From: Desulfitobacterium sp050251735
GTDB lineage: Bacteria; Bacillota; Desulfitobacteriia; Desulfitobacteriales; Desulfitobacteriaceae
Assembly: GCA_050251735.1 (NCBI GenBank)
Contig: JBFWMF010000009.1
Coordinates: 1 to 64,000, forward strand
Direction of reading: 5' to 3'
Length of the DNA: 64,000 nt
Shown: one piece after another, positions 49,987 to 59,400 of the stretch
Position numbering within the stretch: the first letter of the stretch is position 1
Layout of the letters: every line of letters begins with the position of its first letter
Notes under the pieces: model-generated
What the model saw: the letters and a program-made list of their open reading frames with translations, nothing else
Databases searched by the model: none
Told to the model about the DNA's origin: nothing
Made by a program: the position numbers and the translations under genes

Positions 49987-51180
49987 TCAAACCGTCTCCC
50001 CTGATGGTACCGTGGGCTTAGCTATCCTAATGCGGCTGGCGACAATTAAGTTGAGAACGGCGATGAAGGCTCCTGCGAAAAAAACAAACTCATAGCCCCA
50101 TAGATTCCAGATCATACCACCAATCCACGGGATGAACATAGCGAGTGCGTGATCTAGGGTAGTGCCCATGGCTAAGGATGGAGATACGTCACTGGGCTCC
50201 ACCGCAATTCTGCGCAAATAAGTTGCTCTGGCCATCGTAGAGGCCATCAGCATCTGATCCACAACATAACAGGCGAAGATGAAAATGATGGCCAGCTCTC
50301 CTTTGCCGATTCCTTCGAAGAAAGCTTTAGAAACTCCATAACCGATACAAACAAAAATCAGGATTATGGCCTCGCTGGCTAAGACAAATCTTTCCCCAAA
50401 CTTATCGATTAAATAGCCGACAAAAGGTTTAAAGAAGATGCTCAGACCGGCGATGATAAAGCCTAGCATAGCAAACGTACTTACCCCTTGATTAAAGATC
50501 TTGATGAGCACCCAAGGTGCAAAGGTGAGAAAGATCTGTTTGCGGGCTCCATATAAAACGTTCAAGACATAAAAAAGCGAATATTCCTTTTTGAAGATCA
50601 GCTTATAGCCTTTTGTTTTCGTTGGCTTATGAGGATTCATCCGCATTAACAGAATTCCCGCTAAGACGAAAGTGATCGCACCGATCAGAAAAATCAGTTG
50701 ATAGTTCACTTGAACTTTCTTGAAGATTAAGGCGAAACTCAAGTTAGCCACAAGAAAAATTAAGGTATTTGCCCCGTTGATTTGACCAAGCTTTTTACCC
50801 ATATTGGCTTCATCAGAAAGGCTCATGACAATACTGTTGGAAATGGGCATATAGAGATGCTGTCCCATACTGTAAATCAAAAGCCATACCACCATGGTAT
50901 TAAAGTCGCCGGCTATAAAGCCCATCCCAAACATCCCAAAGGCAGCGAGAGCGTTTGCTACAACGGCAATGCGGATGTCACCCAGAAAAAGCAAAAGTGT
51001 TGAAACGAAAACAACAGCAAATCCAGGAAACTCACGAGGTATTTCCAGCAAAGTCCTTTGGGAAACTGTCAGGTGAAAGCTATCATTCAAGAAATTGTTA
51101 AAAAACGAAGTGTCGATGCTTTGGGTGATACCCAAAAGTGCACTGATTAGCAAAAATAGTGTAAAATCCCGCTTCTGCAT
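49987..51180 (-). CDS. major facilitator superfamily transporter
   Basis: About 397 residues with twelve hydrophobic helices. The MFS inter-helix motif between helices 2 and 3 is weak. A central loop (NPHKPTKTKGYKLIFKKEYS) separates the two six-helix halves, and the second half carries GYLIDKFGERFVLASE. ATG 51180 has AGAGGAC upstream, while an ATG at 51228 adjoining recQ lacks a site. It follows recQ by about 50 bases on the same strand. The substrate is unknown. Confidence 0.85.
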   Translation of the reverse strand: MQKRDFTLFLLISALLGITQSIDTSFFNNFLNDSFHLTVSQRTLLEIPREFPGFAVVFVSTLLLFLGDIRIAVVANALAAFGMFGMGFIAGDFNTMVVWLLIYSMGQHLYMPISNSIVMSLSDEANMGKKLGQINGANTLIFLVANLSFALIFKKVQVNYQLIFLIGAITFVLAGILLMRMNPHKPTKTKGYKLIFKKEYSLFYVLNVLYGARKQIFLTFAPWVLIKIFNQGVSTFAMLGFIIAGLSIFFKPFVGYLIDKFGERFVLASEAIILIFVCIGYGVSKAFFEGIGKGELAIIFIFACYVVDQMLMASTMARATYLRRIAVEPSDVSPSLAMGTTLDHALAMFIPWIGGMIWNLWGYEFVFFAGAFIAVLNLIVASRIRIAKPTVPSGETV

Positions 51181-51231
51181 CTTTGTCCTCTTCTCTTTGT
51201 GCGTTATTCCGAATCTTTCATTCATCACAAC

Positions 51232-53478
51232 TCAAAGCTCACTCTTGGCAATGACCATCTTTATGGCCATCCAATCGACTTCTTCAGGCAAGGAATCTTT
51301 AATGGGGCGCAATTTTTCGGCCCCCACCTGGGCGATGGCTTTCAGAATCAATTCTTCCTGCCCAACCGGAACGAAATCACTCCAGTGAATCGGTTGACCT
51401 TCTTTAAAAGCACGAACTATGTGTTCTTGAATAGTTACCAGCTTATAATTGCGCACTCTGCAAATTTCTTCAAGGTTTTTTCCCTCTTGGTATAGTTGGT
51501 AGGTAACCAAATGGCTGGGGACTTTATTTTCTTTTTCTGCCTTGACGCTGTCAGCCTTAGACTGGCTTGTAGGCAATCCCCGGGGCTGTGATTCCCGAGG
51601 CAGATGATCCGAAGAGCTTTCCACCGATTGCTTCATCAGAGTAACCTCACTGGGGTTATTCTGAGAAGATTCACTGGGATTCTTCTGAGTAGAGTCATCG
51701 AGATTCCTTACCAAATAATCCTGAATACCGATCAGGAAGATATCTCCATACTTTTCCAGCTTGCGCTCCCCTACCCCTCCAAGGCGTAGAAAGGCTGAGC
51801 GACTCTGAGGACAAGTATTGGCCATCTCTCTTAAGGTGCTATCTGCAAAAATCATATAAGGAGGTAGACCCTCCTTGGCTGCCACTTCCTTGCGCAATTG
51901 ACGTAAATGTTCAAACAAGGTGAGCCGTTCTTCTTCCTGCACCTTCGCTTTGCGGGACACCTTTTGCCAGACCTGTTCATCCCCTTTGAGGACAGGTACG
52001 GCATTTTTGCCCAGTTTCACAACCGGATAATCTCCCGTAGAAAGTCGCAAATAATCTTCCGAGATCAGATAGTTAATCTGATCTCGAATCTCTTGAACCT
52101 TGCGCTCTCTCATCAATCCGTAGGTGCTTAATTGATCAAAGCGTAATTCAAGAACTTTCTTATTGCTGGAGCCTTTAAGAACATCGGCAACCAGATTAAT
52201 CCCAAAGCGTTCACGCATGCGAGCAATACAGGAGAGGATTTTCTGGGTGTCGACTGTAATATCGACAAGCTCCCGATCGTCTGTGCAATTACCGCAATTC
52301 CCACATTCCTCAGGGGCATTCATCTCCCCAAAGTATTCGAGGATTTCTTTGCGCAGACAACGAGTGGTATGACAATAAGCAGACATCTCTTGAAGCTTCT
52401 TGTGTTCATTGGCTTTTCGTTCAGGGTTAAAGGTCGAGTTGTCGATCATATAGCGTTGCAATACGACATCTTGGGGGGAAAACAATAAAATACACGCAGC
52501 AGGTTCACCATCTCGACCCGCTCTGCCCGCTTCCTGATAGTAAGCCTCCATATTCTTGGGCATGTTGTAATGAATAACAAAGCGCACGTTGGATTTATCT
52601 ATCCCCATACCAAAGGCGTTGGTAGCCACCATGAGGGGAGTTTTATCATAAAGAAACGATTCTTGTGATTTCTGACGATCTTGATCATTCATCCCGGCAT
52701 GATACTTACCTACAGGGAGTCCCTTCCCCTTTAAATAAGTCTGTAACTGATCTACCTCTTTACGAGTAGCGGCATAAATAATCCCCGACTCCCGATGATG
52801 TTCGAGACAATAATTAGCGAGGAAAATCTTTTTGTTTTCCCCACGAAGGGTGGTAAAGCTTAAATTAGGGCGATCAAAACCAGTCACAAATACATTTGGC
52901 TTCCTCAACCTTAATAAACGGACAATATCTTCTTTGACTTCTTGAGTAGCCGTTGCCGTAAAAGCACCCATGAGTGGTCTCTCGGGTAGTGAGTCCACAA
53001 AAGCACCGATCCCTCGATAACTGGGCCGAAAATCATGTCCCCACTGGGAGACGCAATGTGCTTCATCGACGGCTATAAAGGAGATACTTAAGGATTCTAA
53101 CAAGGCCAGAAAGCTCTCTGTTTCTAATCGTTCCGGTGCAACATAAAGTAGCTTATATTCTCCACTGCGAGCCTTGTTAATCCTCTTCCTCGCTTCATTG
53201 ATCGATAGAGAGCTATTGATAAAGGTAGCCGGAGCCCCAGCATCATGAAGAGCATCCACTTGATCCTTCATCAAGGAGATGAGCGGGGAAATTACCAGTG
53301 TTACTCCTGGGAAAAGCAGCGCAGGGATTTGATAGGCTAAGGATTTACCGGCACCGGTAGGCATAATAGCAACCGTATCCTTAGCATCCAGCAAGCTTTT
53401 AATAACCTTTTGCTGACCCGGTCGGAATTCCGCATAGCCAAAATATCGTTTTAATTCTGTTAATGCTTGGTTCATCAT
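51232..53478 (-). CDS. recQ: ATP-dependent DNA helicase RecQ with extended C-terminus
   Basis: 748 residues: helicase motifs PTGAGKS, DEAH in VDEAHCVSQWGHDFRPSY, and QEAGRAGRDGEPA; a zinc-binding domain (CLRKEILEYFGE, CGNCGNCTD); the winged-helix RQC; and an HRDC domain (about 520-590). A Ser/Gln-rich linker (DDSTQKNPSESSQNNPSE) follows, then a helix-turn-helix tail (VTYQLYQEGKNLEEICRVRN) of the HTH_40 type found in Firmicute RecQ proteins. It unwinds DNA in recombination repair. The start overlaps the corrinoid-protein stop in ATGATGA, an unusual coupling. Confidence 0.93.
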   Translation of the reverse strand: MMNQALTELKRYFGYAEFRPGQQKVIKSLLDAKDTVAIMPTGAGKSLAYQIPALLFPGVTLVISPLISLMKDQVDALHDAGAPATFINSSLSINEARKRINKARSGEYKLLYVAPERLETESFLALLESLSISFIAVDEAHCVSQWGHDFRPSYRGIGAFVDSLPERPLMGAFTATATQEVKEDIVRLLRLRKPNVFVTGFDRPNLSFTTLRGENKKIFLANYCLEHHRESGIIYAATRKEVDQLQTYLKGKGLPVGKYHAGMNDQDRQKSQESFLYDKTPLMVATNAFGMGIDKSNVRFVIHYNMPKNMEAYYQEAGRAGRDGEPAACILLFSPQDVVLQRYMIDNSTFNPERKANEHKKLQEMSAYCHTTRCLRKEILEYFGEMNAPEECGNCGNCTDDRELVDITVDTQKILSCIARMRERFGINLVADVLKGSSNKKVLELRFDQLSTYGLMRERKVQEIRDQINYLISEDYLRLSTGDYPVVKLGKNAVPVLKGDEQVWQKVSRKAKVQEEERLTLFEHLRQLRKEVAAKEGLPPYMIFADSTLREMANTCPQSRSAFLRLGGVGERKLEKYGDIFLIGIQDYLVRNLDDSTQKNPSESSQNNPSEVTLMKQSVESSSDHLPRESQPRGLPTSQSKADSVKAEKENKVPSHLVTYQLYQEGKNLEEICRVRNYKLVTIQEHIVRAFKEGQPIHWSDFVPVGQEELILKAIAQVGAEKLRPIKDSLPEEVDWMAIKMVIAKSEL

Positions 53479-54131
53479 TTTTGCGAGTTCCCATCTGAAA
53501 ATGATGTTTCTGCTTTAATCTTCTGACAGATATCAAAGAGATTAGTAATATCATTGGTGTAATAGTCGACCCCTGTGTAATCCTTAACTATTTCGTTAAC
53601 TGGATATCCTCCGGCAATAATTTTAACCTGATCGCGTAACCCAGCTTCCGAAAGTAGGTCTACGACCCTTTTTACGGCACTTATACAGAAGGATAACAAG
53701 ACACTAATTCCTAAGATTGGCGCCTTGGTTTCATTAACTGCGCGAACAAAAACCTCAGGGGATACATCTACCCCTAAGTCGATGACCCGGAATCCGGAGG
53801 ATTTCAACATATAATGGATAATGTTCTTACCCAAATCATGAATGTCACCCTCGATGGTTCCCAGGATGATCGTCATCCCGTTAGCCGGAATTTCCGAGGT
53901 AATCAGTGGCTCTAAGATGACCATAACCTCTCGCAGTATTTCTTCAGACATGATGAGATCGGACAAATAATACTCCCCGTTACAATAACGTTGACCGACG
54001 ATTTCGACTCCCAGTTGACATATCTCAACAACTTTTAAGGGGGAGTCCCCTACGCCTAGGTGTTGATGAACTAAAGCGATGGTTTTTTCTTCATCCAGAT
54101 CGGCCAGCGCATTTAACAATTCGTCATCCAA
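53475..54131 (-). CDS. methyltransferase cognate corrinoid protein
   Basis: 218 residues. An N-terminal helical cap (about 1-85, with YCNGEYYLSDLIMSEEILREV) precedes the B12-binding Rossmann domain. The domain carries the base-off/His-on signature EGDIHDLGKNI, the DLGVDVSPE and ISVLLSFC segments, and GGYPVN near the C-terminus. This is the MtaC/MtbC/MttC architecture: it shuttles a methyl group between two methyltransferases. The TTG start at 54131 has GGAGGG 7 bases upstream and overlaps the gntR stop by 8 bases. A UroD-like methyltransferase is encoded nearby, but no MtaB/MttB-type substrate methyltransferase is in view. Confidence 0.9.
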   Translation of the reverse strand: MDDELLNALADLDEEKTIALVHQHLGVGDSPLKVVEICQLGVEIVGQRYCNGEYYLSDLIMSEEILREVMVILEPLITSEIPANGMTIILGTIEGDIHDLGKNIIHYMLKSSGFRVIDLGVDVSPEVFVRAVNETKAPILGISVLLSFCISAVKRVVDLLSEAGLRDQVKIIAGGYPVNEIVKDYTGVDYYTNDITNLFDICQKIKAETSFSDGNSQK

Positions 54132-54906
54132 GATTCATCCCTCCATGATTATCCTTTCTCAACCATCCATCATATCCGGTTAGTTGGTAACGGTCACCAC
54201 GATAAATGGATTTACTCCAACCGACAGGTTTATTTTCGAGATCAAATAAGGTTTCCTCAACGACAAAAACAGGGGCATTGCCCCCTAAGCCAAGTATGGC
54301 TGCTTCTTCCTTAGTCGTTACTGAAACCTGCAAAACCTTCTTCGTGCTCACGGGCAACACATCATTATTGGCGGTGACTAATCCCGAAAGGGTTGGGTCC
54401 TTCAGGTTCGTTTCCAGGATGGGTTTTCGTTTCGTATAGATGATGTATTTACGTTCATAAGCGAGACGCTCATCTTCAGCGGATACTACAGTGCGGAAAT
54501 AGAGCAAGCGCGTGTTGGGATCATCTAATTGGAAAATTTTTAATAACCGCTCATCCGCCCGCACGATATGAGCACCTAACAGCGTGGTACTAAGCTTTAA
54601 ACCAAAGTCCTTGATCTCTTGATTAAAATTATTCAACTCAAATACCACATTGTTTAATTTAGGTGAAGAAACAAAGGTCCCCTTGCCCTGTTGGGAATTG
54701 ACCATTCCCGCCGCGATAAGTTCTGAGATGGCCCGCCGAACTGTCATGCGACTAATCTCAAAAAGACCGGCGATTTCGGTCTCTGTGGGTAAAGCCTCAC
54801 CAGGCTTGAGCTCTCCGCTGAGGATTTGACCCTCCAAGAGCTTGGCCAGCTGATAGTAAATGGGAATCACTGAATTTTTATCTATGGACTGTTCTTCAAT
54901 CATCAT
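54124..54906 (-). CDS. GntR/HutC family transcriptional regulator with UTRA domain
   Basis: 260 residues. The winged helix (about 12-80) has LPTETEIAGLFEISRMTVRR, AISELIAAGMVNSQQGKGTF. The UTRA ligand domain (about 95-245) contains RLLYFRTVVSAEDERLAYER and ends near GWSKSIYRGDRYQL. It is embedded in the corrinoid cluster, and a GTATATATAC palindrome of the HutC GT-N-TA-N-AC type overlaps the presumed start site of the activase gene (60771-60789). It is thus probably the local repressor. The first of two adjacent ATGs is used. Confidence 0.88.
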   Translation of the reverse strand: MMIEEQSIDKNSVIPIYYQLAKLLEGQILSGELKPGEALPTETEIAGLFEISRMTVRRAISELIAAGMVNSQQGKGTFVSSPKLNNVVFELNNFNQEIKDFGLKLSTTLLGAHIVRADERLLKIFQLDDPNTRLLYFRTVVSAEDERLAYERKYIIYTKRKPILETNLKDPTLSGLVTANNDVLPVSTKKVLQVSVTTKEEAAILGLGGNAPVFVVEETLFDLENKPVGWSKSIYRGDRYQLTGYDGWLRKDNHGGMNLG

Positions 54907-55010
54907 TGAACACCTTACTTTAATTCGTTATGTAAAGTCTATTGTAAAAATATTCGGGATAATTGGTCTTAATCCCTTTTTTACCAATTCATAATATAAA
55001 TCAGACTCAA

Positions 55011-55181
55011 TTAGCGCTGAACCCACCACCAGAGATAAAGATAAGCTAAGGCGTCGAGCTCCTCCCACTGGCCCTTAAGGAGAGCTTCATCCCCTACAGG
55101 GGGACCATAATCCTTGGTTATCTCTTCCCAAGGCAGACAAGTACCTGGGGGTGGATTGGGAATATCAATACCATCTGACAT
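55011..55181 (-). CDS. small Trp-rich protein, 56 aa, hypothetical
   Basis: The ATG follows AAGGAGGGG with 5-base spacing, one of the strongest sites in the window. The product starts MSDGIDIPNPPPGTCLPWEE and ends LDALAYLYLWWWVQR. It has a proline-rich N-terminus with one Cys and an aromatic C-terminal helix containing three consecutive Trp. It lies between the UroD-like methyltransferase and gntR on the same strand, 36 bases after the methyltransferase stop. I know no family for it. It may be a small subunit of the methyl-transfer system. Confidence 0.6.
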   Translation of the reverse strand: MSDGIDIPNPPPGTCLPWEEITKDYGPPVGDEALLKGQWEELDALAYLYLWWWVQR

Positions 55182-55217
55182 ATAACCCCTCCTTTTGATT
55201 GGCCAGGCGATTCCTGC

Positions 55218-56408
55218 TTAATAGACTCCATATTTCCTGGTGGCCTCAATCAAGGCCATGACATTTTCTTCCTTCACATCCGTTTGCATAATACCAGCTG
55301 TGTCTATGATAAAACCACCGTCTGCAGCATAATTATCTAAGAGTCGTTTGACATATTCTCTGACCTGTTCAGGTGAGCCATAGGCCATCAGCGAGTTAGG
55401 TACGTTGCCACTGATACAGAACCTCGATCCAAGTATCTTCTTAGTTTGCTGAGGATCTGTCTGGTCCATATGAAAAACAATACTTGTCTCGGGCAATTCA
55501 AGCATTCTTTCCAGATAGGGGGTCCAATTTCCTTCGGCATACAACATGGTGCGTTTCCCTTGGCTCCAAAGCCCCTCGATTACTTTCTTTAAGGAGGGCC
55601 AATAGAACGTATTCCATTCGTGGGGGTTGAGAAAAGGATAGCTCCCTCGATGTAACGGTAAAAAAACCGGAAGTACCCGATCTCCTTCTGAGGTTGCCAG
55701 TCCATAATATATATTATGAGCGACAAGCATATCTAGAGCGGCGAGTACCTTTTCCGGGCGTTTTCGCAAATCCTTCATAATCCCCCGCAGGCCACGAAGG
55801 GTATCCCCTAAAGTGTCAAAAGGCGCTTTCACCATCCCCGTAACACTCATGGGCATGCCGTAATTCTTTGCCCAATGGTCTATCGCCTGTTGGTTTTTGT
55901 TGTTCGCTACAACCATACCCGCTGACCCTTTAATGAGCGCCAGATTGGCCCGAAAAGAACCCGGATCAGAAAACTCCGCATGAATACGCGGCAATAAGGT
56001 TTTCAGAATCCATTGCGTCGGATTAGCAATAAAAGCATCATAATCCTCCGGCAGCATATATTCATGCTCAACAAATTGAAACTGTTGATTGGCAGAAAGC
56101 TGGTTGCCGGCAAATTTTAAGTATTTCGCACCGACAGCATCATGCAAAGCGCCCCACCATAAGCTTGGTCCACCCATGGTTACATCGACATCAAAATCCG
56201 TTAGAATCTTATCTGTGGCAGCTATATTTCGATCCAAATCATAGTAGATTTCTTGAAGCTCCATGCCTGCATACTTGGCCATGAATTCACTCATTTGTAA
56301 ACGAATGGGTACCTTATCTGGTTTTTTGCCCTGCATCGCCTCAAGGTAGCGGGTCAACCTTTCTTGATACAAGGTCTCCTTGGCCATATTATTTGAGCTA
56401 CTTTCCAT
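55218..56408 (-). CDS. uroporphyrinogen decarboxylase (URO-D) family protein, methyltransferase-like
   Basis: 396 residues of the URO-D/MtaA/CmuA fold (DKVPIRLQMSEFMAKYAGM; GMPMSVTGMVKAPFDTLGDTLRG; CISGNVPNSLMAYGSPEQV). True MtaA/MtbA enzymes bind zinc through HxC in LHICGN plus a later Cys. Here the first motif reads LYAEGNW (Glu292), with His313 in FHMDQTD and Cys331 in RFCISGN, so the zinc site, if present, is different (E/H/C). It most likely moves methyl groups to or from the corrinoid protein encoded downstream. True uroporphyrinogen decarboxylation is unlikely given the context. GAGGGGGG precedes the ATG. Confidence 0.8.
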   Translation of the reverse strand: MESSSNNMAKETLYQERLTRYLEAMQGKKPDKVPIRLQMSEFMAKYAGMELQEIYYDLDRNIAATDKILTDFDVDVTMGGPSLWWGALHDAVGAKYLKFAGNQLSANQQFQFVEHEYMLPEDYDAFIANPTQWILKTLLPRIHAEFSDPGSFRANLALIKGSAGMVVANNKNQQAIDHWAKNYGMPMSVTGMVKAPFDTLGDTLRGLRGIMKDLRKRPEKVLAALDMLVAHNIYYGLATSEGDRVLPVFLPLHRGSYPFLNPHEWNTFYWPSLKKVIEGLWSQGKRTMLYAEGNWTPYLERMLELPETSIVFHMDQTDPQQTKKILGSRFCISGNVPNSLMAYGSPEQVREYVKRLLDNYAADGGFIIDTAGIMQTDVKEENVMALIEATRKYGVY

Positions 56409-56423
56409 AGGCCCCCCTCGCCA

Positions 56424-56467
56424 GCAAAGGCTGCTCTATTATTTCAAGAATAAAGAACAGCCTTTGC
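56424..56467 (-). terminator. hairpin between the activase and URO-D-like genes
   Basis: GCAAAGGCTG and CAGCCTTTGC form a perfect 10-bp stem around a 24-base A/T-rich loop. No T-run follows before the next ribosome binding site, so partial termination or mRNA processing is likely and would uncouple the levels of the two proteins. Confidence 0.5.
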
Positions 56468-56488
56468 CTTAACCTATTATACTTTAAA

Positions 56489-59400
56489 CTATTTAGCGAC
56501 CACGCTCGCCTTAATATTCTCCTTGGCCACCGAGAGCATCAGTTTGATCCGATTGAGCTGGTTCACTTCACTAGCGCCGGGATCATAGTCTATCACCGTA
56601 ATATTAGCACTAGGATAAGCTTTTCGCAAGGAACGAATCATGCCCTTGCCAATGATATGGTTAGGCAAGCAACCAAAGGGCTGCAAGCAGGCGATATTCA
56701 TGACACCAGTGTGCAATAGTTCAACCATTTCTCCGGTTAAATACCAGCCCTCACCGGTCTGATTAGCCAAGGAGATATGCTCTTCGGCGCAGCGAGCAAT
56801 CTCTTGAATAGTGCTGGGAGGAGTAAAACGCTTACTTCCCGCTAGGGCTTTACGCACATCCTTGCGGTAGTGTTCCATAAGCTTAACCGTCAACATGCCA
56901 TTGAACATAGCTTTAAAACTACCCGATAATACATCGAATTTAATTTTGTAACAATAGGCGCAGTACAACAAGAATCCCATGAGATCCGGCTGAATCACTT
57001 CAGCCCCCTCAGCCTCAAGGAGCTCCACGAGGTTATTATTCGCAGTAGGATGGTATTTGACGAGGATCTCGCCGACTATCCCCACTTTGGGCTTAACCAT
57101 CCCTTCATGGATTTCCAGATCATCAAAGTCTTTGACCAGCTGATAAATGATCGCTTTGAGTTCTTTTGTGTTCCCCCGCCTTAAGACTGCTTGGCATTTT
57201 TCCACCCAATAATCATAGAGGGCATTAGTGGAACCGGGTACCTTTTCATAGGGGCGTACACGATGGAGAACATTCATGAGTAAGTCTCCATAAACAATTC
57301 CCCAAAGAAGATCAGGAAGCATCTTCGCCGTGATCTTAAAGCCGGGGTTGGCTTCCAGGCCTGAAGCATTCAAAGAGATGACCGGTACCTGCTCCATACC
57401 TATATCCTTCAACGCCTTACGAATAAAGGCAATATAATTGGTGGCACGACACCCGCCCCCTGTCTGAGAGATGAGTACCGCTGTCTGGTTCAAATCGTAT
57501 TTTCCGGATTTCAAGGCTTCAATCAGCTGCCCGACCACGATAATGGTAGGATAACAGGCATCATTGTGAACATGCTTGAGACCTTCATCAATGGCGCCTC
57601 GGTCTACCGAAGGCAAAACCTCTACATTATATCCAGCCTTCTCAAAGCCTGTCTTCAAAAATTGGAATTGATGAGGGGCCATCTGAGGTGCAATGATGGT
57701 GTAATTTTTCTTCATCTCTTGGCTAAAAATAACACGGTCTTTATTATCATAAAGCTTTTCCGGGATGAAATTCTGCTTATCTCGCTCCTGGACAGCGGCT
57801 AATAAGGAACGAATACGGATTCTAGCTGCTCCAAGATTGGTGATTTCATCGATTTTTAAGACAGTATAAATCTTACCATACTGTTCGAGGATTTCCTTGA
57901 CCTGATCAATCGTCACCGCGTCCAAGCCACAGCCAAAGGAGTTTAACTGGATTAACTCTAGATTAGGCTGTTCAGCAACGAATTGAGCAGCAGCATAAAG
58001 CCGAGTATGATACATCCATTGGTCGACCACGCGCATGGGACGTTCCGGATTTGTGATATGACGAATGGCATCTTCGGAGATTACAGCAAGGCCAAAGCCT
58101 TGCAGAAGCTCGGGAATGCCATGATGAATTTCGGGATCAATATGATATGGACGACCCCCTAAAACAATTCCTTTGATACCATGGGTATCAATATAACGAA
58201 GAGCTTCTTCACCTTTTTGACGAACATCACTCTTGTAATGCTCTAATTCCCCATAAGCCTTGTCCATGGCTTGAGTAATTTCCTGTGCCGTCAAAGCTTC
58301 AGCCTTAGCGAGCTCTTCAATAAGGCGTTTTCTCATATGCTTAGGACTGTCAATGGGTAGGAAAGGTTGATAGAAAGTAACGTCTTCCGTCTCCAGAATA
58401 TCCATGTTTGCTCGAATGGTTTCCGGATAAGAAGTAACAATCGGGCAGTTAAAATGATTGTTGGAGTCCGTATCTTCTTTAAGATTATAGGGAATAGAGG
58501 GATAAAAAATCTTCTTAACCCCTTTTTTCACCAAATCGACAATATGACCATGGACGAGCTTGGCCGGGAAGCATTCAGATTCAGAAGGAATGGTATCTAT
58601 TCCTGATTCGTAGAGCTTTTTCGTGGACCGACCGGATAAAACCACGCCATAACCTAATTCCGTGAAGAAGGTAAACCAGAAAGGATAATCCTCATAAATA
58701 TTGAGGACACGGGGAATTCCAATAACCCCACGTGGGGCCTCCTCCTTAGTTAAGGGCTTATAATTAAATACACGTTTATATTTATAATCGTAGAGGTTTG
58801 GGAGCTCACTATCGACTTTTTCCTGTCCAGCACCACGCTCACAACGGTTGCCGGAAATAAAAGTCTCGCCATTCGAAAAATGCTTGAGAGTGAGTTGGCA
58901 GTTATTTCCACATAGGCCACAGCGCTTCATTGTCGTTTCCGTGGCAAAGGTCTGTAGTTGATCAGCTTGGAGAAGCTGAGTCTCATGCCCCTTATTATAG
59001 CGCTCTTTCGCGATAAGGGCTGCCCCAAAAGCGCCCATGATCCCAGCAATATCTGGGCGGACCACATGACGACCGAGGAGTTTTTCTAGGGAACGCAACA
59101 CAGCATCATTATAGAACGTTCCGCCTTGAACAACAATTTTGTCCCCTAATTCTTCCGTATTGCGCAGGCGAATGACCTTAAACAAGGCGTTTTTAATAAC
59201 CGACATGGAAATACCGGCAGAAATATCACTGACCGTTGCCCCTTCTTTTTGGGCTTGCTTCACCTTTGAATTCATGAATACGGTGCAGCGAGTGCCTAGA
59301 TCTACGGCATTCTGGGATTGAAGTCCGATACGAGCAAATTCCTTCACATCCATATTCAAGGAATTGGCAAAGGTCTCGACAAAGGATCCACACCCTGAAG

